26,173 nt of DNA from CAZVYJ01 sp964631565 (GTDB lineage Bacteria; Planctomycetota; Phycisphaerae; SM23-33), in contig CAZVYJ010000042.1 of NCBI GenBank assembly GCA_964631565.1, forward strand, positions 1-26,173, written 5' to 3'. The translations under genes were made by a program, and so were the position numbers. Under the pieces are notes generated by a model that was given only the letters and a program-made list of their open reading frames with translations, did not search any database and had not been told where the DNA came from. Shown piece after piece: positions 8,801 through 15,113 of this stretch (the first letter of the stretch is position 1; each line of letters starts with the position of its first letter).

Positions 8801-9539
8801 CTTTCATGCTGAAGGCCAGATACTGCGTGCGGACAGCCTCGGCCCCGGGTGCGAGCGGGCCGAGTTTGACTGTCAGCCTGCCCATTCCGGGCTGGCCCTG
8901 GGGAGCCGCAACCTCGCACGGCTCGATAAACGAACTGAACATCTGGCGGGTCTGGCCCATTGCGCTGGCGCCGTCGCCGCCCTTGAACGTGTCATACAGA
9001 ACGCCGTTGACCAGCTGCGTACGGTTCATATGGACGACCAGAACAACGTCGTCCATCTGCGCATTGCCTGTATTGGTCACGACGACGGTGCGAAGAAGCG
9101 CGTTGAGATCGAACGGCGCGTAGTTGTAAACGGTCATGGTCACGCCGGGAGCCACGAGGTCCATGACGACTATGTTCGTGCCCCGAACCTTCGACAGGGT
9201 GCTCTTGGTGAACTCGACCTGCCTGCCGCCGACCACCAGGCCCATCCCGGTCGGACCGAACGCCGAACCGTTGTTCATCACGCCTGCCAGCATGATATGC
9301 GGACCCGTAATCTGGTGCATTCCGGCATGGCGGATGTCCGGACCGACAATGCCGAAAACCCTGCTGTTGCCGACTGCCCACCAGCCGCTTATGTCGCTGT
9401 CAGCACCGGCGGTTTCCGACCACGCGCTGCGGTCGTTCAGCCACGGTCTGTCGCCGGCGAACCCCCCCGGCGCCGGCGAAGCCGACATGAATATGCCGAC
9501 AGCCAAACCAAGCAAAACCCCTGTTCGCACCAATCTCAT
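5826..9539 (-). CDS. Large exported protein: six-hairpin-barrel glycosidase-like, ThuA/GATase-like and jelly-roll regions
   Basis: A 1237-residue protein starting at the ATG at 9539, with TTGGAGA about 8 nt upstream. The frame stays open beyond it, but through an intergenic hairpin. Residues 1-27 are a signal peptide (MRLVRTGVLLGLAVGIFM, then SASPAPGGFAG). Regions: a beta-sandwich at about 35-290; an (alpha/alpha)6-barrel-like part at about 300-700 with VWVRDSNGPFRYYLRMG near 323 and EGGINMDAVYFYLTGLEPD near 670, recalling GH63/GH78/glycogen-debranching-type barrels; a small beta domain; FDIVLLDGEPRKGNEADF from about 816, beginning a ThuA or class-I-amidotransferase-like fold up to about 1030; and a concanavalin-like jelly-roll from about 1056 to the end. 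No catalytic acid pair can be assigned with certainty, so the glycosidase role is inferred. It lies 65 nt downstream of the NHL/CBM9 lipoprotein gene. It ends in TAG. Confidence 0.75.
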   Translation of the reverse strand: MRLVRTGVLLGLAVGIFMSASPAPGGFAGDRPWLNDRSAWSETAGADSDISGWWAVGNSRVFGIVGPDIRHAGMHQITGPHIMLAGVMNNGSAFGPTGMGLVVGGRQVEFTKSTLSKVRGTNIVVMDLVAPGVTMTVYNYAPFDLNALLRTVVVTNTGNAQMDDVVLVVHMNRTQLVNGVLYDTFKGGDGASAMGQTRQMFSSFIEPCEVAAPQGQPGMGRLTVKLGPLAPGAEAVRTQYLAFSMKEVGDENATMETVRGQNVNLLRKTYDDWKGWMATTTTLSCPDQKLVDLLDDTKTLVRIQTAYPQYAAGPMEFFAGVWVRDSNGPFRYYLRMGRLEDAKKMLEFYYRGAAYNKYISNFLPMDIDLSRPIDPNMDWTQVGNDPVEIPCWLVLQHKWYYDYTGDIEPIRQHWGYLSKCLYGQLTNSKGEPIHYVNYGSTEPGPNTLYRFPHHGDETWIYPGFEVLNSPVFPEPNDHPHWDQYSLDSTWEFVTTAEAMAEFAGILGKEKEAAEFSRIAADSRAACERDYWMAEKGFYAPALNMRSLDVHQPPFAMVNFNGLWIGYNKPDNPKAISNVLETMKYTMNPNFVTDATETLKVYVGMQPGMFLYNLAAIDHPYAEPALGALVGVALPSGEYTEKLATQPDSYEPIPCFLGHRIRPWEGGINMDAVYFYLTGLEPDMGNGRIKLCPRMPAAWKTMSVAGQKVGDGSLDVSIRDDGGNRIYTINWTGSKPLSADFKISLPLAQINSVRVDDAATAVTPQNKWNLTTAALPVSLTPGKVTTVAVEYAVQPPGPLEFKRERYEYIVPKDVPKFDIVLLDGEPRKGNEADFRTYDYLRQAGVNYRLLSCFNPMSPAWMRPFLIRSDGTLNTPVFYMLPNSITSSLKYAQFWGSPELTQLFTDYMSAGGVIVAHNTGEITSDIFGKLLPSAYFTIAVQGADIVPEGEAGKQVFELLGLPTGDARLKTNRMYVYQDEVVLGRPATESVAAAIVARKFGKGAFVTFSAEMNYQQRAELAQKLAASAAKLTEIVGQAKPESTPGGFTDFSKDNAFSDDFTTYKDGASGLPVWLPLTGQWKMEQGDYHQTVTQGYDFLATANARIKGDYRIEAKMRLVKGIMEGGFVFNLPSRFSIGSSEMVRFCGHLDLWGGPFSAGGGFSLLNVLKSGLTESDDKVHTLAIDVHNSKGTYDVYVDGKAVQDGQGLKLNNIAPPEGAYIGLVACRGHVAFESFSVTPIK

Positions 9540-9564
9540 TTGCTTTATCTCCAAAAATTCCCGT

Positions 9565-9591
9565 GGGCCCCGTCCCTTAGGGACGGGGCCC
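9565..9591. terminator. Perfect 12-bp hairpin between the two giant exported-protein genes
   Basis: GGGCCCCGTCCC (9565-9576) pairs completely with GGGACGGGGCCC (9580-9591) around a 3-nt TTA loop. On the minus strand, the direction of the genes, it follows the TAG of the upstream lipoprotein and is followed by ACGGGAATTTTT, so it may end or attenuate transcription before the downstream gene. The core GTCCC-TTA-GGGAC recurs with a TAA loop at 16937-16949, so it could also be a small dispersed repeat. Confidence 0.6.
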
Positions 9592-9604
9592 GGTTCAAAT
9601 CCGG

Positions 9605-12600
9605 CTATTCCGCCAATTTGAACTGACCATACTCGCATACGTCAAACATTTCAAATGAGTAGCGAGGATCTTTATTGCTTTCGGTGGGCGGCAGATAGCC
9701 CTGGCACCAGAATCTGATGCCCATTTCCTTGCCCACGGCGGGGACCAGCCCGACGGCTTCGGTCTTCGGCAGGGCGATTTCCATGACGTACCAGCCTTCG
9801 GCGTCCTTGCCCCACGCCCACCTGATCTTTTCGCGATTATTGAACAGTTCGTTCGTCCAGCCCGGATAGCCCGTCAGCGGAACCGGCTCGACGTTGTTCC
9901 ACACCATGACGCCCGGCGGCGGCATGAGGGTGTTGGGCTTGGCGGCATTGTCATCGCGAGGAATCTCAAAGCCGGTGCAGACGTTGTCCTTGCCGTGGAA
10001 ATAACCGTCGGCGTTGCAGTCTATCTGCATGGCCGCGAGGAACTTGTACGGCGCCCTGACGGCGATATACAGATTCTCATCGTCCCAGTTGAGGTACGTC
10101 TTCATGCGATAGTCGGCGCCCTCGACCGGCGTACGAATCTTCTGCAGTATCGGGTTGTCGATGGTCGGCGTGACTGCGTTCGGTGTTTCGGCGAACTCGT
10201 CCCACTCGCCAGCAGCGAACGCTCCGTCGATGGTCGGGGTCTTTTTATGCCGCTCATAATCATAACTGAAAATGGCGAAGGGATACTTGAAGTCGATTTC
10301 CTTCGTCAGCAGCGGATGCTTGTGCCCGCGGACGGCCGTCCCGAAGTTGTCGGCAGTGAGATTCTGCAGGTCGGTCAGTCCGTTGTCGTAGCTGAACTTG
10401 TTGTTCGGGTCGGTGCCGGCCCGCTTTTCGTCCCATATCAGGCTGGGTTCATCGTCCGGAACGCCGTCGCCGTCCTTGTCGGCCGTCAGGCGGATTTTGC
10501 CAAACGGACAGTTCAGGTAGGCATGCGGCGGCATGAACTTAAGCGTGTGCGCGAGGAAATCCTCGTTCTCGCCGAATCTGCCGGGATGGCCCCATGGAAC
10601 GTCGGCACAGTTATAGCCGTGCACGCCGTCATAACCGGGCGTGCCGCACTGGTACATCCAGCCTTCGGTGACGTGGTGGAACTCATGGCATATCAGCCAC
10701 TCGCCGCCGCCTCCGCAGAAGCATACGCCGGTCGTGTAGGTCAGCTTGCCGCCCCACCACGGCGTCGGCCACGGGTAAGCATAAGTGCCGTTGCCGCCGA
10801 TGGTGATAACGCCGCCGAAATCTTCCGGCTTCATGCCTTCGCGGTCGGCGACAGTCTTGAGGTCCCTGTAAACTTCCTCGCTGCTGGAGCCGAGGTATGC
10901 GAAATCAACCGGCCGCTTCACGAAGTAGTAATAGAACTTCGTGTCGAAACGGTACCGCGAATTCTTCAGATAGAAGTAGCGGACCGCATCGGCGGCAGCC
11001 TTGCAGGCCGGGCCTTCAAACCACGCCTCGTCACGAATAACCGGCGCCGGGACCGTGCCGTCAGGCCTCTTCTGGCTTTCAAACGTAACGTTGCCGTAGC
11101 ACAGGACCGCAACGGGAACTTCAAGGTAGGCCATCATGCCCTCCTGGGCTTCCGTGAAGAAGCGGTAGTCCCTGGAGTTGCCGCCGGCAGGAATCGTCTG
11201 CGTCGGCGAAACGATGGCGTAAACGTGGCGGGTGGCCGGCTTCAGGCCCGTCAGGACCACCTTGTGCTCGGTCTCCAGCTTGCCGTCGCCGAATTGCATC
11301 GCTTTCGAGTAATCGACCGACGCCGGCATGGTGACGCCGACATTACTGTCGGTGACAAGTATCTTCGTCGGGGTCGGGATGTCGCTGGTCCATGTGATGG
11401 TCGCCCCTGTCTGCGTGATGTCCGAAACCTTCGGATCGACCTCTGTAAGCTTCGGATGGAGAGTTACGATGCGCTTGTTCCAGGCATCGGCGACGATGTA
11501 GTTGCCGTTTTTATCAACGGCGACCTGCTCGGCCTGCACGCCGTCGGCATAAGTGCCGGAGAATGTCTTGACCGGCTGCCACTGCTTGTCGAACGTCTGG
11601 AGATACCGCCCGTTGCAGACAAGAAACAGATTGCCGTCATACGCCACGGAATGGGGCGTGTTGTAGATGCCCATCGGATGAACCTCTGGCGCCGCGGCAA
11701 CGTTGTTCGGGTCGAAAACCTGTATGCGGAAGTTGTTGCTGTCCGCGACGTACAGCCTGCCCTCGATAAAGCTGATATTCCACGGCAGGTTGAACTGCCC
11801 CGGCTCGCCGCCCTGCTTGCCGATGACGGCCGCTATCGCCCCGTCGTTATTCAGGCAGACGATGCGATTATTGCCGCTGTCGGAAACCCAAAGTCTGCCG
11901 TTGCCTTCAACGGCGACACCCAGCGGGTTCTTCAGGGCGTTTTCGCCGGCCGGCGCTATCACGCGGATGCTCTTGCCTGTCGCGTCAAAAACCTGGACCC
12001 TGTTGTTGCCGTACTCGGCGACATAGATAAGCCCGTCGCCGCCGACGGCGACTGCCGACGGCGCGTTGAGCTGGCCCGGGGCCTCGCCGAACCGCCCGAA
12101 CTCGGTAACCAGTTTGCCGTCAGGCGTGACTATCTGAATCTTGTGCATGTTGCGGACCGGGTAAACGATGTCCCCGTTCGGGAGAATGGCGACGGACGAC
12201 ACCCATTCCGGGTCAACCTTGCCCTGCGGCGCGACGCGCCAGTCGACGCCGGCGGGAACGGTCACTTTCACGTCGTCAAATTCGCAGTGGCCGAGCGAGC
12301 ATTCCAGGCCGACATAGCCGCTGCGATGATACATCTTCGCGCCGTCGGCAATCTGCTTGCCGTCCCAGTACAGATCGAACGTGCCGTCGGAATTCCTGAC
12401 GTCCATCCGCAGCGTGTGCCACTTGCCGTCGACCGTCAGATTGCCGGTCGCCCCGCCCGTGCCGAAGAAGTACCGGCCGGTCATCCAGCCGTACATGATC
12501 GGCCTGTTGCCGTCGTAGCGAAGCATGTTGCCGCTGTCGCCGGTGACCTGGTTGAAAATATTCCAGTACAGGCCCGCACCGGCGCCGCCGCCGACCAGAC

Positions 12601-12871
12601 GAACCTTGGTTTCAATCGTATAATCGCAGCGCAGATACAGGTCCTTGATGACGGTGCCGTAGTCGAACGACCCCTGGTCCTGATGCAGCGTGCCGTCCTG
12701 GACATACCAGTGCCCGGAAAAGCTGGACCAGTTGTCTTCGAGCTTCGCGCCGCCTTCGCCATAGCCGGAAAAGTCGTCAAAGAATACGACCTGCGGCTTT
12801 GCGCAGCCCGTGCAGATAAACGCGGCCGCGACCGCAGCAAACACCATTGCCACATAGATGGATTGCTTCAT
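9605..12871 (-). CDS. Multidomain lipoprotein: jelly-roll, NHL repeats, FN3-like, HExxH, Ca-repeat, CBM9-like
   Basis: A 1088-residue exported protein. MKQSIYVAMVFAAVAAAF then ICTGC gives a lipoprotein-type signal with a slightly non-standard lipobox (Cys23). Regions in order: a concanavalin-like jelly-roll at about 29-205; NHL beta-propeller repeats at about 210-470 with recurring motifs such as GLIYVAEYGNNRVQVFD, RLWVSDSGNNRIVCLN and RLYVADSNNFRIQVFD; an FN3-like segment at about 480-560 (ATITWTSD, then LTGLKPATRHVYAIV); a region with HEFHHVTEGW near 728, a zinc-peptidase-type HExxH, with a possible third ligand in GENEDFLAH some 35 residues later; DKDGDGVPDDEP near 800, a thrombospondin-3-like calcium motif; and a CBM9/DOMON-like end from about 877 (TIDGAFAAGEW, YLNWDDENLYIAVRAP). 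Likely a surface glycan-binding protein with peptidase or glycoprotease activity; that activity is inference. It ends in TAG. Confidence 0.78.
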   Translation of the reverse strand: MKQSIYVAMVFAAVAAAFICTGCAKPQVVFFDDFSGYGEGGAKLEDNWSSFSGHWYVQDGTLHQDQGSFDYGTVIKDLYLRCDYTIETKVRLVGGGAGAGLYWNIFNQVTGDSGNMLRYDGNRPIMYGWMTGRYFFGTGGATGNLTVDGKWHTLRMDVRNSDGTFDLYWDGKQIADGAKMYHRSGYVGLECSLGHCEFDDVKVTVPAGVDWRVAPQGKVDPEWVSSVAILPNGDIVYPVRNMHKIQIVTPDGKLVTEFGRFGEAPGQLNAPSAVAVGGDGLIYVAEYGNNRVQVFDATGKSIRVIAPAGENALKNPLGVAVEGNGRLWVSDSGNNRIVCLNNDGAIAAVIGKQGGEPGQFNLPWNISFIEGRLYVADSNNFRIQVFDPNNVAAAPEVHPMGIYNTPHSVAYDGNLFLVCNGRYLQTFDKQWQPVKTFSGTYADGVQAEQVAVDKNGNYIVADAWNKRIVTLHPKLTEVDPKVSDITQTGATITWTSDIPTPTKILVTDSNVGVTMPASVDYSKAMQFGDGKLETEHKVVLTGLKPATRHVYAIVSPTQTIPAGGNSRDYRFFTEAQEGMMAYLEVPVAVLCYGNVTFESQKRPDGTVPAPVIRDEAWFEGPACKAAADAVRYFYLKNSRYRFDTKFYYYFVKRPVDFAYLGSSSEEVYRDLKTVADREGMKPEDFGGVITIGGNGTYAYPWPTPWWGGKLTYTTGVCFCGGGGEWLICHEFHHVTEGWMYQCGTPGYDGVHGYNCADVPWGHPGRFGENEDFLAHTLKFMPPHAYLNCPFGKIRLTADKDGDGVPDDEPSLIWDEKRAGTDPNNKFSYDNGLTDLQNLTADNFGTAVRGHKHPLLTKEIDFKYPFAIFSYDYERHKKTPTIDGAFAAGEWDEFAETPNAVTPTIDNPILQKIRTPVEGADYRMKTYLNWDDENLYIAVRAPYKFLAAMQIDCNADGYFHGKDNVCTGFEIPRDDNAAKPNTLMPPPGVMVWNNVEPVPLTGYPGWTNELFNNREKIRWAWGKDAEGWYVMEIALPKTEAVGLVPAVGKEMGIRFWCQGYLPPTESNKDPRYSFEMFDVCEYGQFKLAE

Positions 12872-13346
12872 CTCTCTATTCTCCTGATAAGATCGTGAAG
12901 TTCTTTAGTAATAAGTATTTAACGCGTGCGAATGACTGATGAACAGGCCGGAAACCCATAAAAAATGAACCACAGAGTCCACGAAGAACACAGTAAACAC
13001 TCAGGCACAAGCCTTCCAATGCCGACATGTTAAACCGTTTCTGCGAGAAAACCGGCTTGGGAATTACCAAAAAAAGTTGGCTCGATTCGCATTTCTAACT
13101 GGTCTCTCGAACAGGTATTTACCCGCATACAAGGCCCGCCGACGGCAAATATGACCCCGAAGAGCCAAAAAAGCCTTTAATCAATGCACCGCATGGGCTA
13201 GCATGGAAGTGTCATGGTGTGTTATTATATAGAAGTATCAGGTATGGCCCTTAATATATTTGCGTCCATGTCTGCAGCAGAAAAAGCATATCGCGTTTCA
13301 AAGTTGGTTTGGCCGGGTTTTAAGTACATCATCGGAGAGTGTAGTA
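12872..13346. other. Divergent intergenic region upstream of first pseudopilin gene
   Basis: This 475-nt region lies between the minus-strand lipoprotein gene and the plus-strand pseudopilin gene. It contains a dispersed-repeat fragment at 12962-12988 and AT-rich runs such as TGTTATTATATAG near 13220 and TTAATATATTTG near 13251 that could be -10-like. I could not pair these with a -35 box. No convincing gene is present on either strand; short open frames here lack ribosome sites. Confidence 0.45.
12962..12988 (+). repeat. ACCACAGAG-type intergenic repeat, inverted partner at 14531-14557
   Basis: AAAATGAACCACAGAG at 12962-12977 is an exact reverse complement of 14542-14557. The match continues with three mismatches over 27 nt. 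Sequences of this AACCACAGAG...CACGAAG style recur in intergenic DNA of many environmental bacterial genomes. Function is unknown. Together the two copies bracket the first pseudopilin gene. Confidence 0.6.
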
Positions 13347-14303
13347 ATGAATGATATGCAGAAGGGTTGTTTCCGCAATCAGAATAGAAGTTTTACCCTA
13401 ATTGAACCCTTCGATGCCGACTTCGTCGGCCCTCAGGACAAGCTTCCTGCAGTGAGGAAGCGCGCCTTTACGCTTACCAAGCTGCCTGCAGTGAGGAAGC
13501 ACGCCTTTACGCTTATCGAACTGCTGGTTGTCATAGCCATAATCGCACTGCTCGTAAGCATCCTCCTGCCTTCGCTGCAGAAAGCCAAACAGCTCGCTAT
13601 GCTCGCAGCCTGCATGGCCAACGGCAAAACAATGAGCAATACGATAGCGCAGGCCGTTACCGATGAGAACACGAAACTCCATCCGTTGGCTTTTTACGAC
13701 TACGATTACAGCGCGCCTGACGCTCTGGGCCGAATATCATGGTGGCGACTTAAGGCTTTCAAGTCGGTAGCGCCGCCATGGCCTTACGTATGTGGCGACC
13801 CGCCAGTGTTAAGGCCCGAAAAAGACTTCGGTCCCGCAGGGCTTACGTGTCCAGGAACATCAAGCAGGACATGGACAAGAGCCAGCTCCACAACTTCGGA
13901 CTACAAATCCTTTTGGGTCAAGGCGAATTACGCCATGAATTATTTCGTCAGCAGCCACATATTCAGCAAGTTTTCGTATGTTGACGGACATCCGCATCCG
14001 GACAAAACCATTCTTTTCGGCGAATCGGAAGACCAGTACTATGCCAACGACTGGAAAGCCACCTCTGCAGATAAACTGAAATGGTATGCCTCCTATTTCC
14101 CCGATCACCATATGGAAAAACTCAATTACGTCATGTTCGACTATAGTGTTCAGACACTCATCAGGCCTGTTGACGCGTATGACGCGGAAACATGCGACGC
14201 CCCCGGCCAGGAAGGAGACCAGAATTCCCAAAGCGGCAACTGGCAATATCACTGGTGCTATTACAACCGTTACGGCATTGCATATACGGACGAACTTTGG
14301 TAA
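13347..14303 (+). CDS. Pseudopilin-like protein with tandemly repeated prepilin cleavage motif
   Basis: A 318-residue protein with a type IV pilin/type II secretion N-terminus. The ATG at 13347 follows CGGAGAG with 7-nt spacing, the same arrangement as its paralogue at 17091. The working motif is HAFTLIELLVVIA with Phe at residue 54 and Glu at 58, then a hydrophobic helix and LPSLQKAK. Ahead of it are two degenerate copies, SFTLIEP (Phe16) and RAFTLTK (Phe41), so the leader is 53 residues rather than the usual 5-25. Prepilin peptidase would cut between Ala53 and Phe54. A His-x9-Asp-Tyr pattern (HHMEKLNYVMFDYSV) resembles the H-X9-DG signature of planctomycete pseudopilins. The end, GNWQYHWCYYNRYGIAYTDELW split by a terminator-adjacent TAA, is nearly identical to the paralogue's. 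No pilus or secretion machinery gene is nearby. Likely membrane-anchored with an outside globular domain of unknown ligand. Confidence 0.85.
   Translation: MNDMQKGCFRNQNRSFTLIEPFDADFVGPQDKLPAVRKRAFTLTKLPAVRKHAFTLIELLVVIAIIALLVSILLPSLQKAKQLAMLAACMANGKTMSNTIAQAVTDENTKLHPLAFYDYDYSAPDALGRISWWRLKAFKSVAPPWPYVCGDPPVLRPEKDFGPAGLTCPGTSSRTWTRASSTTSDYKSFWVKANYAMNYFVSSHIFSKFSYVDGHPHPDKTILFGESEDQYYANDWKATSADKLKWYASYFPDHHMEKLNYVMFDYSVQTLIRPVDAYDAETCDAPGQEGDQNSQSGNWQYHWCYYNRYGIAYTDELW
13440..13517 (+). repeat. Two tandem 39-bp units inside the pseudopilin leader
   Basis: Units at 13440-13478 and 13479-13517 differ at only three of 39 positions and are in frame. They encode KLPAVRKRAFTLT and KLPAVRKHAFTLI. 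Each carries the prepilin FTL core, but only the second continues into ELLVVIA. The unit length is a multiple of three, so duplication kept the reading frame. Confidence 0.9.
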
Positions 14304-14351
14304 AGGCAGCTGCCGGCAATAAAACTAAAACTCCAATCGGAATCATAAGAC

Positions 14352-14388
14352 AGACCCGCAAGCGAATTTGCCCGTGGGTCTTTTTTTA
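14352..14388 (+). terminator. Rho-independent terminator of first pseudopilin gene
   Basis: AGACCCGC (14352-14359) pairs with GTGGGTCT (14374-14381) and is followed by a run of T. It lies about 50 nt after the TAA. Its sequence parallels the terminator of the second pseudopilin gene at 17931-17968, which supports duplication of gene and terminator together. Confidence 0.85.
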
Positions 14389-14444
14389 ATCCAATAGCGG
14401 CCCCTTATGTTGTCTAAGAGTGCCTGACAAAAAGAAACAGCCGG

Positions 14445-14557
14445 AACCACGAAGGCCTACCTGCGGTAAGCAGGCAGGCACAAGGGCACAAGAGATACAG
14501 AATTTGAAGGTTGTATGTGTTTACTTAATGTCCTCCGTGAACTCTGTGGTTCATTTT
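14445..14557. repeat. Dispersed intergenic repeat with AACCAC/GTGGTT ends
   Basis: The element starts AACCACGAAGG (14445) and ends CTCTGTGGTTCATTTT, giving short inverted termini about 107 nt apart. It contains a GCCTACCTGCGGTAAGCAGG-type insertion near 14454-14480, itself a partly palindromic sequence. The 3' part is the inverted partner of 12962-12988. I see no gene in it. It looks like one of the non-coding palindromic elements scattered in environmental genomes; no transposase is present. Confidence 0.55.
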
Positions 14558-14645
14558 GTTATGGGTTTGCCTTGTCGAATCAGAAGTTGTGCTCGAATCG
14601 CCCCGTGACGGCTCGCGAAACGGACAAAAAAGCTGCAACCTGTTT

Positions 14646-14673
14646 CCGGTTAACAAGTTAACTAATTAACCGG
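14646..14673. promoter_or_regulatory. 28-bp near-perfect palindrome upstream of PEP-CTERM gene
   Basis: CCGGTTAA (14646-14653) and TTAACCGG (14666-14673) surround AGTTAACT on the same dyad centre; 24 of 28 bases are symmetric. It can also be read as three 8-nt units built on GTTAAC/ATTAAC. It lies about 117 nt before the signal-peptide ATG at 14790. There is no T-tract, so a protein-binding operator is likelier than a terminator. The cognate regulator is not in the window. Confidence 0.6.
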
Positions 14674-14789
14674 CTAGCGATGTATCGTCGTAGTACTAAT
14701 ATTACATGCGTGGGTTTGATGTCCATGGGGTACGGAGTCGGTGTCGTTTCCTGAACCTTATTTTATGGAAAATGGAAAGGAGAACAGTC

Positions 14790-15113
14790 ATGAGAACTTC
14801 TCGAGCATCAGCGGCTGTACGAAAATATGTGCGTATTCTGGCGTTCATGTCGGCGATATCCGTTTGCGCCCCGGCCATGGCGATTCCGGTGACTCACTGG
14901 ACGGGAGCATACAACACCGACTGGTTTTGTTCAGGCAACTGGACATGCGGTGTGCCGAACTATACCTGGTAGGCGTATATTGACGCATACCATGCGCCCG
15001 CGAACCAGCCCATAATTGCAAATTATTCTGCATCGACACCAAGGTTACTCATAACGAACGATTTTGACAATCATCTCACACAGACGAGCGGTTCGCTCAC
15101 TGTAACCTATGAC
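14790..15113 (+). pseudogene. 5' part of PEP-CTERM repeat protein gene, interrupted by in-frame TAG
   Basis: The ATG at 14790 follows a strong AAAGGAG with 7-nt spacing. It encodes a clear signal peptide (basic MRTSRASAAVRKYVR, hydrophobic core, APAMA cut site) and then IPVTHWTGAYNTDWFCSGNW, the usual opening of these exported repeat proteins. TAG at 14970-14972 (codon 61) stops it after GVPNYTW. Reading on in the same frame gives AYIDAYHAPANQPIIANYSA and continues without another stop into the ATG at 15114 and on to 16781. The two parts are therefore one gene with a single amber codon. Causes could be a real nonsense mutation, a sequencing error, or readthrough. TAG also ends several other genes in the window, so general reassignment is unlikely. 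Confidence 0.75.

Noticed and set aside
9540..9638. N-terminal extension of the 1237-residue protein by 33 residues
   Set aside because: It would translate the intergenic hairpin and overlap the preceding gene's stop. The ATG at 9539 has its own ribosome site and starts a proper signal peptide.
9995..12898. A 967-codon open frame on the plus strand opposite the multidomain lipoprotein gene
   Set aside because: It is antisense to a gene with clear NHL, HExxH and CBM9-like motifs. Its product shows no signal, no motif and an Arg/Val/Ala-rich composition typical of the mirror frame of GC-rich codons.
14445..14557. CRISPR or insertion sequence
   Set aside because: No evenly spaced direct repeats with spacers and no transposase frame; it looks like a short non-coding palindromic repeat.
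14970..14972. UAG as a reassigned or pyrrolysine-type sense codon
   Set aside because: TAG ends at least four other genes in this window at natural C-termini, and no suppressor tRNA or pyrrolysine gene is present. A nonsense mutation or base error is simpler.
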